Assembly (NCBI RefSeq): GCF_000403785.1
Contig: NZ_APHJ01000023.1
Coordinates: 62,001-126,000, forward strand
Origin: Gillisia sp. CAL575
GTDB lineage: Bacteria; Bacteroidota; Bacteroidia; Flavobacteriales; Flavobacteriaceae
Length of the DNA stretch: 64,000 nt
Direction of reading: 5' to 3'
Below are positions 54,301 through 60,616 of the stretch, piece after piece; within the stretch, counting starts at the first letter, position 1, and each line of letters starts with the position of its first letter. The notes below the pieces were generated by a model, which was not told where the DNA came from, did no database searches, and was given only the letters and a program-made list of their open reading frames with translations. The position numbers and the translations under genes are program-made.

Positions 54301-55428
54301 GGGATCAATTCTACTGAAACTACGTACCAAGCCTATGTGAATGATACTCAAAACTATAATATTTTAACTGCAATTTTAAGTGAGCAAGGCTTTAGATCTT
54401 ATGCCTTTAGAGAGAATATGATAGATCATATTATGGTCACTACAGAATTATCTGATAACTATGTAGATGGAAGTGCCAGAGTTCATTACGAATATTACGA
54501 TAGTGAGTTTACTACTACAGCTTCAGATCACTTTCCGGTTTCAGTAAGAATGGTTCTTAAGAATATAGTAATAGTTTCAGTAGAGACTACAGACGTTACT
54601 TGTAATGGAACTTCAACAGGAACAGCAACAGTAAATTTAGATGGTGGAATAGCACCTTATAGTTATCTGTGGATTGATGGTCAGGAAACTCAAACTGCTG
54701 TTAATTTAGCTGCCGGCACATATTCTGTTGAAGTTACAGATGGAACAGGAAATACAGTTACTGCCAATAATATTATTATTTCTGAAACCGATGCCTTAGA
54801 GTTATCTCTTATCGAAGATCAATTGGTTTATTCTGGATACAATAGTACTTGCATTACACTTAGTGCAACTGCAATTAGTGGAGGTAGAGGTGCTTATTCT
54901 TATTCTTGGAGCACGGGTGAAACTACAGAAACAATAACGGTATGTCCTTTTGAAACTACAAGCTATACTTTAGAGATTTCTGATGCTTATGGATGTTCAG
55001 TTGCAGCAAGTGTTATGGTAACAGTTCAGGATGTTGCTTGTGGAAATGGAAAAGGTCAAGATAAGGTTCAGCTTTGTTTTAATGGTAATTCTATTTGTGT
55101 GGCCTTGCCAGCAGTAGAAGCTCATTTAAGAAAAGGGGCAGTCTTAGGTAGTTGTTCTGGAGAAAATGTTGTGGTAGAAGCTATCGCTGCGGCTCCAAAT
55201 CCTACAAATAACTTCACAACTATTAGAGTAACTAGTGCTGTAAACTATAAAGCTGAGGTATTGGTTTTTGATCTTAATGGAAACCTATTGAGCACACAGA
55301 ATGTAAAGCTTAATAAAGGAAATTCAGACTTTATAGTAGATCTTACTAAAATGATCACTGGGATGTATGTAATCCAAGTGAAAGGAGCCACTTTCGAAAG
55401 TTCTCCTTTAAAAGTGATGAAATATTAA
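51388..55428 (+). CDS. T9SS-secreted LTD/EEP nuclease-like protein with SprB-like repeats
   Basis: 1346 residues from ATG 51388, which gives the signal peptide MKLTLLYKLCVIICLLFSITGIAQ; ATG 51352 adds 12 residues before it. Order: lamin-tail-like domain (about 23-185), two tandem lamin-tail-like units (191-375 and 376-550), an OB-like region (about 560-750; GPAYIQDETGAMAIYD), an EEP nuclease/phosphatase domain (about 765-1055; TWNIEWFG, ILGDFNDDVDV, ASDHFPVSVRM), two SprB/PKD-like repeats (about 1058-1220), a small Cys motif, and a type IX sorting domain (about 1265-1346) ending in SSPLKVMKY. This is the layout of secreted extracellular nucleases of Bacteroidota. Nuclease activity is inferred from family. 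Confidence 0.88.
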   Translation: MKLTLLYKLCVIICLLFSITGIAQEVFVNEIHYDNNSSDIGEGIEIAGPAGTLLDGWSIVEYNGNGGGTSGTTALFGTIPDLQGGFGAIFFPISGLQNGSPDGFALVNDLNEIIQFLSYEGVLIATSGVANGLTSTDIGVSESGTSAVGFSLQLAGTGQQYQDFTWQESALNSYDAVNNGQDFGGEVVPPTIVINEVDADTPGTDVLEFVELYDGGVGNSSLDGKVLVFFNGSNNLSYNTFDLSGMTTNEEGYLVLGNTDVENVNIIFSSNGLQNGADAVALYNGSSIDFPNGTAVTTNNLIDSFVYDTNDSDDADLLVLLNEGQPQINEDGMGDKDSHSSQRYINGTGGLRNSLTYVQALPTPGKVNTNITEPVNLVINELDADTPGSDSKEFLELYDGGKGNTPLDGFIVVTYNGNGDKSYGAYDLAGQVTNTEGYFVMGNADVENVNMVVSSNTFQNGADAVALYQDVVSSFPNGTEITLENLVDALVYGTDDPQDEELVVLLNEGQLQADENANGSQADESLQRFPNGQGGVRNTASYIATKPSPGKENGAIIPQTELLTIAEARIVADNETVTITGTLTVTDQFSGPAYIQDETGAMAIYDAQVYGKDNFKIGDSITVTGTKITYNGQIEISPVSRVDFEGQAINPIVPLQITLAELSEHPDELVTITDITFAEDVVGDLIFGGGNYDVSDSSGPGVFRIDPQTSAFVGKAIPASCAQITGIAADVYFNIIPRILEDFPCAGTFDNTGTDSVISRELTLDVVTWNIEWFGDEANTPVYNNPNSDEIQKNKVKAVLLDLDADVIAVEEISDDVLFGQMISEMEGYDYILSDATSYPDSPGGQKVGFIYRTDVVSVKSTRAMFKSVHPFYDGDGSLLSDYPESPDRFYASGRLPFMMEADVTLNGQTNTINFVGLHARANGSTDSQSRYDMRKYDVGVLKDSLDMYYSDKNVMILGDFNDDVDVTVADGINSTETTYQAYVNDTQNYNILTAILSEQGFRSYAFRENMIDHIMVTTELSDNYVDGSARVHYEYYDSEFTTTASDHFPVSVRMVLKNIVIVSVETTDVTCNGTSTGTATVNLDGGIAPYSYLWIDGQETQTAVNLAAGTYSVEVTDGTGNTVTANNIIISETDALELSLIEDQLVYSGYNSTCITLSATAISGGRGAYSYSWSTGETTETITVCPFETTSYTLEISDAYGCSVAASVMVTVQDVACGNGKGQDKVQLCFNGNSICVALPAVEAHLRKGAVLGSCSGENVVVEAIAAAPNPTNNFTTIRVTSAVNYKAEVLVFDLNGNLLSTQNVKLNKGNSDFIVDLTKMITGMYVIQVKGATFESSPLKVMKY
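51958..53046 (+). repeat. Tandem duplication of a 555-bp domain inside the secreted nuclease gene
   Basis: Unit 1 starts at 51958 and unit 2 at 52513. Both encode [IL]VINE[VL]DADTPG near the start, GADAVALY, and P[TS]PGK near the end, in the same order over about 180 residues. DNA identity is clearly reduced, so the duplication is old. Confidence 0.85.
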
Positions 55429-55455
55429 GTAGTATTAGTTAAGCAAAAAAAAAAA

Positions 55456-55473
55456 AGGCGCCAATTGGCGCCT
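55456..55473. terminator. Bidirectional terminator between nuclease and proA genes
   Basis: AGGCGCC-AATT-GGCGCCT is a compact G+C-rich hairpin, preceded by a run of twelve A and followed by CTTTTT. It lies between convergent genes and can end both transcripts. Confidence 0.92.
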
Positions 55474-55501
55474 CTTTTTAATTTAGACAAAAATTCTAAA
55501 T

Positions 55502-56701
55502 TTATTCTCTTATTTGTCCATCACCCAATACATAATATTTATTGGTAACCAATTGCTTTAATCCAAGAGGTCCGCGATGGTGAAGTTTATCTGTACTAAT
55601 AGCTAGTTCTGCTCCAACTCCCATTTGTCCGCCATCTGTAAAGCGGGTAGAGGCGTTATGGTAAACAGCTGCACTATCTACTTGCTCCATAAATTCTATA
55701 GCTTCACTTTTATCTTTGGTAATGATTACCGCAGAATGTCCGCCAGAGTATTTATTAATCTTGCTTATCGCCTTATCCATTCCGTCTACATTTCCCACCA
55801 CAATTTTCATGGCTAAAAATTCTTCGTACCAAGTATCTTCATTTGGTAGTTTTTCTTCGGAATTCAGAACTTCTGAAATCTTATCATCAACTAAAATCTC
55901 TACATTATTATCTTTCAATAATTTCTGAAGTTCTTTCAATCTGGATTCGTATTCTGGTAGATTTTGATCTATTAATACTTTATCTAATGCATTACAACCT
56001 GATATTTTATCGGTCTTAGCATTTAGGATCACTTTTTTAGCAGTCTCGAAATCGGCGTTTTCAGAAACATATAAAAAGTTGTTTCCTCTACCACTAACAA
56101 GAACAGCACCTGTGGCATGCTCTTTTACAAAACCAATCAAGCGTTCACCACCTCTAGGTACAATAAGATCTAATTGTACTGGCGGGTTCTTCAAGAATTT
56201 CTGAGTTTCCTCTCTGTTTAAATGCAAAAGCTCGATCCAATTGGTTTCCAGCCCATTTTCAGTTAAGGCTTCATGCCAACATTCTTCTAATATTTTGTTA
56301 CTATTAATTGCTTCTTTTCCACCTTTCAAAAAGATCTTATTATTGGCTTTAAATGCAAGAACAGCCGCTTCTATAGTTACATCTGGTCTAGACTCATAGA
56401 TGATCATTATATTTCCAAAAGGAGCGGTTTTATTAGTAATATCCAAACCATTATCCAATACCAGGTGAGAAATGGTATTTCCAACAGGGTCTTCTTGGCC
56501 CATTACTTCTTTAATAGACTGGATCATTCCATCCACCTTCTTATCATTAACAATAAGTCGATCATACATGGCGCCTTCTTTTTCTCCAAAGGCATCAAGA
56601 TCTTTTTTATTTGCTTCTATGATATGTGCCCGCTTTGTATCCAAAATGCGGATCATCGCTTTAAGCACATTATTCTTTATTTCTGTTTTTATCAACTTCA
56701 T
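55502..56701 (-). CDS. proA: Gamma-glutamyl phosphate reductase
   Basis: 399 residues of the aldehyde dehydrogenase superfamily. IMIIYESRPDVTIEAAVLAFKANNKIFLKGGKEA is the characteristic ProA region (about 98-130), DLIVPRGGERLIGFV the cofactor loop, and the nucleophilic cysteine lies in DKISGCNALDK (near 240). It reduces glutamyl-5-phosphate to glutamate semialdehyde for proline synthesis. It is the last gene of proC-proB-proA on the minus strand, 32 bases after proB. Confidence 0.95.
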   Translation of the reverse strand: MKLIKTEIKNNVLKAMIRILDTKRAHIIEANKKDLDAFGEKEGAMYDRLIVNDKKVDGMIQSIKEVMGQEDPVGNTISHLVLDNGLDITNKTAPFGNIMIIYESRPDVTIEAAVLAFKANNKIFLKGGKEAINSNKILEECWHEALTENGLETNWIELLHLNREETQKFLKNPPVQLDLIVPRGGERLIGFVKEHATGAVLVSGRGNNFLYVSENADFETAKKVILNAKTDKISGCNALDKVLIDQNLPEYESRLKELQKLLKDNNVEILVDDKISEVLNSEEKLPNEDTWYEEFLAMKIVVGNVDGMDKAISKINKYSGGHSAVIITKDKSEAIEFMEQVDSAAVYHNASTRFTDGGQMGVGAELAISTDKLHHRGPLGLKQLVTNKYYVLGDGQIRE

Positions 56702-56733
56702 ATTATCTCTCTTTAAAACTTGTTAACTATTCT

Positions 56734-57504
56734 TTATGCCGTAAACTTGGTTCCAACAGATTTTCCGGCTAGAATATCTAATATTACATTTCTTCTTTTA
56801 CCGTTGGCTATATAGGTTGGGATATTTTTAGCGGCAGTTTCTTTGGCAATCTTAATTTTAGACTCCATTCCTCCGCGACCTTCACCTTCACCTTTTTCAG
56901 ATACTTGAACATATTGTTCTACATCCTCATCTCCATTAACTTTATTTAATTTCTCTGAATCATCATGGTCAGGATGCCCTGTATAAAGTCCCTCAGTATC
57001 ACTTAAGATTATTAGACAATCAGCTTTTATTAACTCTGCTACCAAACTCGCCAATTCATCATTGTCTGAAAACATAGACATGGTTACTGAAACAGCATCA
57101 TCTTCATTTGCTATAGGTATTATCCCTTCAGAAAGTAAAGACTCGTAACAGTTAATCATATTTTCCCGGTGAACACCGGGACTAAAGTCACGTTTTGTTG
57201 CCAAAACCTGACCACAGCGCATTCCATAATCGTGGAATAGGCTATAATAGTGACGCATCATTCTTGGTTGCCCTACAGATGAAAATACTTGTCTACGTTT
57301 AGATTCATCTTTTATTTTAATATCTCCTAAAACTTCCATTCCTGCAATTGCAGAGCCGGAAGATACCAACACCACCATAATATCTTCTTCATATAATGTG
57401 GCAATCTGTTTCACGAGATTTTTCAATACCGGTACTAAAATTCTGTTGTCTTTATTGGTCATTACATTAGAACCAACTTTTACAACAATTCTCTTCTTCT
57501 CCAT
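56734..57504 (-). CDS. proB: Glutamate 5-kinase, short form without PUA domain
   Basis: 256 residues of the amino-acid kinase family. IVVKVGSNVMTN (6-17) is the phosphate-binding start, VLVSSGSAIAGM (45-56) the substrate loop, IANEDDAVSV and DNDELASLVA the metal and glutamate sites, and GRGGMESKIKIA the ATP site. It lacks the C-terminal PUA domain (about 100 residues) of E. coli ProB; such short forms are known. It makes glutamyl-5-phosphate, which is passed to ProA. Confidence 0.94.
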   Translation of the reverse strand: MEKKRIVVKVGSNVMTNKDNRILVPVLKNLVKQIATLYEEDIMVVLVSSGSAIAGMEVLGDIKIKDESKRRQVFSSVGQPRMMRHYYSLFHDYGMRCGQVLATKRDFSPGVHRENMINCYESLLSEGIIPIANEDDAVSVTMSMFSDNDELASLVAELIKADCLIILSDTEGLYTGHPDHDDSEKLNKVNGDEDVEQYVQVSEKGEGEGRGGMESKIKIAKETAAKNIPTYIANGKRRNVILDILAGKSVGTKFTA

Positions 57505-57536
57505 TTTATTGATCTTAAAATTCGTGTTTATTAATT

Positions 57537-58340
57537 TTACTCGTTACCTAGTTCCACAGCTCTGTCAAAAGCAGCATAGGCAGCATCTTTTATTAATTCT
57601 TTTACATTATTATCTTCCATAGAGTCTAAGGCAGCTCTAGTAGTTCCTCCTTTGGATGCAACTCTTTCCATCCATGTATTTGGGGAAAGGTCAGACTGAT
57701 TGAATAATTCTACAGCTCCTTCAAATGTTTTACTTACAAGTATTTTTGAATCATTAGTAGAAAAGCCCATTTTTTGTGCTGCTTCCAACATAGATTGCAT
57801 AAAATAAAAGACATAAGCTGGTCCGCTTCCTGAGATACCCGTAGAAGCATCTATAAAGTTCTCGTTAGAAACTCTAATAGATTCTCCTGTAGTATCTAAT
57901 AAATTTCTTATCATAAGGAGTTCTACTCTGGAAACTTCTTTAGACTCTGTATATGAAGTAACCCCTTTTCCTACTTGTGCAGGTAAATTAGGCATTGCTC
58001 TGATTACTTTTTTCACATCTAAACTGTTCTGAATTGTTTCAATAGTAACACCCGCCATAATAGAAACAAAGATTTGTTCTTTGTTAATTAATGATTTGAT
58101 TTCACTAAATAGTGCTTCAGAGTGAAAAGGTTTTACGGCAATAAAAACCACATCGGCTTGAGGAAGACAATCTTCTATTTTATCGTAAACATTAAAGTGG
58201 GAATGTTGCTTTAAAGACCCAATTAATTCTTCTGATTTGTCATAGATCATTAATTTGTGTCTGTTTAAAAGAAAGGATTTGGACATACCTTCTGCATAAG
58301 TTAATCCCATGTTTCCTCCTCCAATAACTAATATTCTCAT
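57537..58340 (-). CDS. proC: Pyrroline-5-carboxylate reductase
   Basis: 267 residues. RILVIGGGNMGLTYAEGM (2-19) is the NAD(P)-binding Rossmann start with GGGNMG; VFIAVKPFHSE follows. MPNLPAQVGKGVTSY and the C-terminal SGSGPAYVFYFMQSM and ASKGGTTRAALDSM are the substrate-binding and family signature segments. It catalyses the last step of proline synthesis. First gene of the minus-strand proline operon, 32 bases before proB. Confidence 0.95.
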   Translation of the reverse strand: MRILVIGGGNMGLTYAEGMSKSFLLNRHKLMIYDKSEELIGSLKQHSHFNVYDKIEDCLPQADVVFIAVKPFHSEALFSEIKSLINKEQIFVSIMAGVTIETIQNSLDVKKVIRAMPNLPAQVGKGVTSYTESKEVSRVELLMIRNLLDTTGESIRVSNENFIDASTGISGSGPAYVFYFMQSMLEAAQKMGFSTNDSKILVSKTFEGAVELFNQSDLSPNTWMERVASKGGTTRAALDSMEDNNVKELIKDAAYAAFDRAVELGNE

Positions 58341-58788
58341 TTTCTTGTTTTTTGTTAAAAATTTACTTCCAAAATTAATTCGGTTGATTTTCTATTAGTA
58401 AAGGTGCAAAGACCATACTAGACTAGGCTTTTATGCAATTTAGAGTAGAAAGCAGCTAATAGTTTAAAATGCCAACAATGGTATTATCAATTATTAGGTT
58501 TAATACGTGGAAATATATAAAATGCTATTAGTTCAATGTAGACTGTAATAAATAGCTTTAATAGCTGATAAACAGTATAATAGGTGGTAATATAAAAATA
58601 TATTAGCAGTTTTAGCTCATTACTTAATTCTTAGGTAATAGATGTGTTTACTATTTAATTTTAAATGAATTTGAACAATAATAATAATTAAATAATAATT
58701 TTTAAATAAACCTAATAATGCGCCAATATGACAAAAAGGGTAATAATGACAGTTATATTATAGGGAATAACTTAAACTAAAATCAGGC
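58341..58788. other. 448-bp A+T-rich gap upstream of the proline operon
   Basis: No protein-like ORF is visible on either strand. It contains the proC promoter candidate near its left end. The middle is a run of A/T-rich sequence with scattered short ATTAG/CTAAT motifs, without a clear repeat period or strong hairpin. Confidence 0.5.
58370..58377 (-). promoter_or_regulatory. Candidate -7 box for the proline operon
   Basis: On the minus strand TAATTTTG (58377 to 58370) matches TAnnTTTG, 29 bases before the proC start codon. No TTG lies at the usual distance; the nearest -33-like site is too far upstream. Confidence 0.35.
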
Positions 58789-59211
58789 TTAATTGGAAAG
58801 GCGCAGTTTATTAGTACAATATTTGAAGAGTTCAGTTTGATACTCAGCAAAATCTTTAAAAAAATTCAACAATCGAATTTCTAATTTTTTATGTTCAGAA
58901 TAATAAAATGACTCACATGAAATGTCTTCGCATTCCAGCATTCCATTAATATCATTTTTGTGATTACTAATTAACTGATGCAACTCTATTTTTTCAGTTT
59001 TTAATATGGTAAGAGCATTGGAGAAAGTAGATAATTGTTCATCTAAATGTGGGAGTTCTGATTGAAAAATATCTGCCGAAACAAACTGACTTAAAAAGGT
59101 AATCTTTTCGGAAGTTGTGAGAAGTTTTTCATTCCACTCTCTAATATCATTAAAAAGCTGGTCTACATTCTTTTCATTTGCGGAACCACTTTGTTTAGTT
59201 AAGGTAGTCAT
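58789..59211 (-). CDS. Small helical protein of unknown function
   Basis: 140 residues with no signal peptide or membrane segment. Most of the chain (about 12-135) shows heptad-like spacing of leucine, isoleucine and phenylalanine, suggesting a helical bundle or coiled coil. Three cysteines are present (two in MLECEDISCESF, residues about 93-104), but no known motif. I do not recognise the family. It stands alone, flanked by gaps of more than 400 bases, and codon usage looks native. Confidence 0.65.
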   Translation of the reverse strand: MTTLTKQSGSANEKNVDQLFNDIREWNEKLLTTSEKITFLSQFVSADIFQSELPHLDEQLSTFSNALTILKTEKIELHQLISNHKNDINGMLECEDISCESFYYSEHKKLEIRLLNFFKDFAEYQTELFKYCTNKLRLSN

Positions 59212-59633
59212 GTTGCAAGTTTTAAAAATTCATCTCTTATAAAGATAGGACTTTTATAAAATTATTACAAGTGAATTGACTTCTAGTTTAAGGAATCTAA
59301 GTATTTTGAAATGGAGCTAGAACTCCCATTTTTTTTAATATTTAAAAGATATTATTCACTCTATATCCTCAATTCAACTGGTTTAGTAAGATTTTAGTTA
59401 ATTACCATCCTCAACCATTCTACTGTCAGTAGAGTTTAAACCAATGTAAACTTGCAAATTAGCTTAAGTTTTTGATTAGTAGTTTCTTACCATTGTTCCG
59501 ATAAATTGAGAATTGCAGTAATTTTATGAAAATTTAGGATGAAAATCGATTAATATGACTTAAGATTTCACTAAATTAAGTAAGATTTTAAAGTATCATA
59601 TTAAGGGGCTACTGATTATTAAAGAAATATGTT
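59212..59633. other. 422-bp A+T-rich gap between divergent small genes
   Basis: No convincing ORF. A hairpin near 59309-59331 (AAATGG-AG with CTCCCATTT, one bulge) followed by eight T looks like a weak terminator pointing right, yet no gene precedes it on the plus strand. It may belong to an unseen small RNA or be chance. Confidence 0.4.
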
Positions 59634-59897
59634 ATGAAACATTTAATTTGCCAGAGTTGTGGATTGCCTTTTTCAGGAAAGTTCATGGGGACTAACAGAA
59701 ATAATACTAAAAATGACGAGTATTGTTTAAGCTGTTTTGATAATGGAGAATTTGTGGATCACTCTCTTACCATGCATAGTTTGGAAGTGAAACTAGTGGA
59801 AATGGCAGAAGTACATAATGAGATCACTTTAGAAGAAGCTCAGTCCGTAATTAAAAACTTGCCTTATCTTAAACGCTGGCACATGAGTATAATGTGA
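59634..59897 (+). CDS. Small zinc-ribbon protein
   Basis: 87 residues. Two CxxC pairs (C6/C9 in ICQSCGLP and C31/C34 in YCLSCFDNG) are 21 residues apart, the ligand set of a zinc ribbon of the type found in small uncharacterised bacterial proteins. The rest is helical and ends ...LKRWHMSIM. Its target is unknown. A second small gene follows after 19 bases and may be co-transcribed. Confidence 0.75.
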   Translation: MKHLICQSCGLPFSGKFMGTNRNNTKNDEYCLSCFDNGEFVDHSLTMHSLEVKLVEMAEVHNEITLEEAQSVIKNLPYLKRWHMSIM

Positions 59898-59916
59898 AAT
59901 TTAAACTTTAAATATT

Positions 59917-60129
59917 ATGGAAAGTATTACTCGATTATTAAACCAGATTAATATTATTACCTTGGAAATTGAAACTAAATATCCAGAGATCTATAAATTT
60001 TTAGATGAAGATACTTTAACACTCCCATTTAGAGAACACCCAAAAATCAATGCAGAGATATTGTTTGATTACCTTCAAAGTTTAAAGCAACTTTTATCTC
60101 ATCATAAAGAAACACATTTATTAAACTGA
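59917..60129 (+). CDS. Small helical protein of unknown function
   Basis: 70 residues, acidic to neutral, with two amphipathic helices predicted from hydrophobic spacing (about 3-32 and 46-64) separated by a proline-containing loop. No signal peptide, no cysteines, no known motif. It lies 19 bases after the zinc-ribbon gene. I do not recognise it; composition and start context support a real gene rather than noise. Confidence 0.55.
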   Translation: MESITRLLNQINIITLEIETKYPEIYKFLDEDTLTLPFREHPKINAEILFDYLQSLKQLLSHHKETHLLN

Positions 60130-60290
60130 TTTTATTGGAATTGGAGATGCTTTTTTGTACATCGAAATTCTTTATTTGAATAACGAACTAGTCATTCGAT
60201 GATTTAATATTATGATTTTCAGTAATTTAAGCGTTTTTAAAAATAATTTTTAATTTATCTTTTTTTTAATTTTTGTGTTATAAAATCGAT

Positions 60291-60298
60291 TACATTTG
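60291..60298 (+). promoter_or_regulatory. Candidate promoter of the small lipoprotein gene
   Basis: TACATTTG is a full -7 consensus match 28 bases before the ATG at 60327. A TTTTG at 60271-60275 is the only -33 candidate and its spacing (15 bases) is short. Confidence 0.45.
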
Positions 60299-60326
60299 GG
60301 CACTAAATCAATTAATAAATTTTAAA

Positions 60327-60539
60327 ATGAAAAAATCATTTTTAACTCTTGCTGCAATCGCATTAGTTTTAAGTTTTACCTCTTGTAAAGATGAATCAGC
60401 TGAACAAAATGAAGTTGAAGTAATCGAAGAAGTTGAAGCTCCTGTTGAAGTTATGGAAACTCCTTCTGAAGACGTTATGGATTCTACTGATGTAGATACT
60501 GTAGAGGTAGAGGAAATGACTGAAACTGCTGTAAACTAA
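60327..60539 (+). CDS. Small acidic lipoprotein
   Basis: 70 residues from ATG 60327, which begins a clean lipoprotein signal MKKSFLTLAAIALVLSFTSC with the lipid-bearing Cys at 20. A longer reading from 60273 is rejected because it would place 18 residues ahead of this signal and include the promoter box. The mature peptide is about one third glutamate and aspartate, arranged as V/E/D-rich pseudo-repeats (EVEVIEEVEAPVEV) and has no fold signature. It would be a highly acidic tether on the membrane. A strong terminator 25 bases downstream marks it as a discrete transcript. Confidence 0.8.
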   Translation: MKKSFLTLAAIALVLSFTSCKDESAEQNEVEVIEEVEAPVEVMETPSEDVMDSTDVDTVEVEEMTETAVN

Positions 60540-60563
60540 TTACAGTAACTTTCGAATATATAG

Positions 60564-60592
60564 AAAGCCCGAACTCTTAGAGTTCGGGCTTT
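60564..60592. terminator. Strong bidirectional terminator after the small lipoprotein gene
   Basis: A 13-bp stem, AAAGCCCGAACTC with GAGTTCGGGCTTT, loop TTA, followed by further T on the plus strand and preceded by A on the left. The convergent M3 peptidase ends at 60617, so it can serve both. Confidence 0.92.
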
Positions 60593-60616
60593 TTTATTTT
60601 AAAGAGCTTAGTTTAG

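Noticed and set aside
59309-59331. Hairpin followed by eight T, possible terminator of a small RNA
   Set aside because: Stem has a bulge, and no promoter or transcript is visible upstream, so a small RNA cannot be supported.
60273-60326. Longer N-terminus for the small lipoprotein
   Set aside because: Contains the promoter-like box and would bury the lipoprotein signal.
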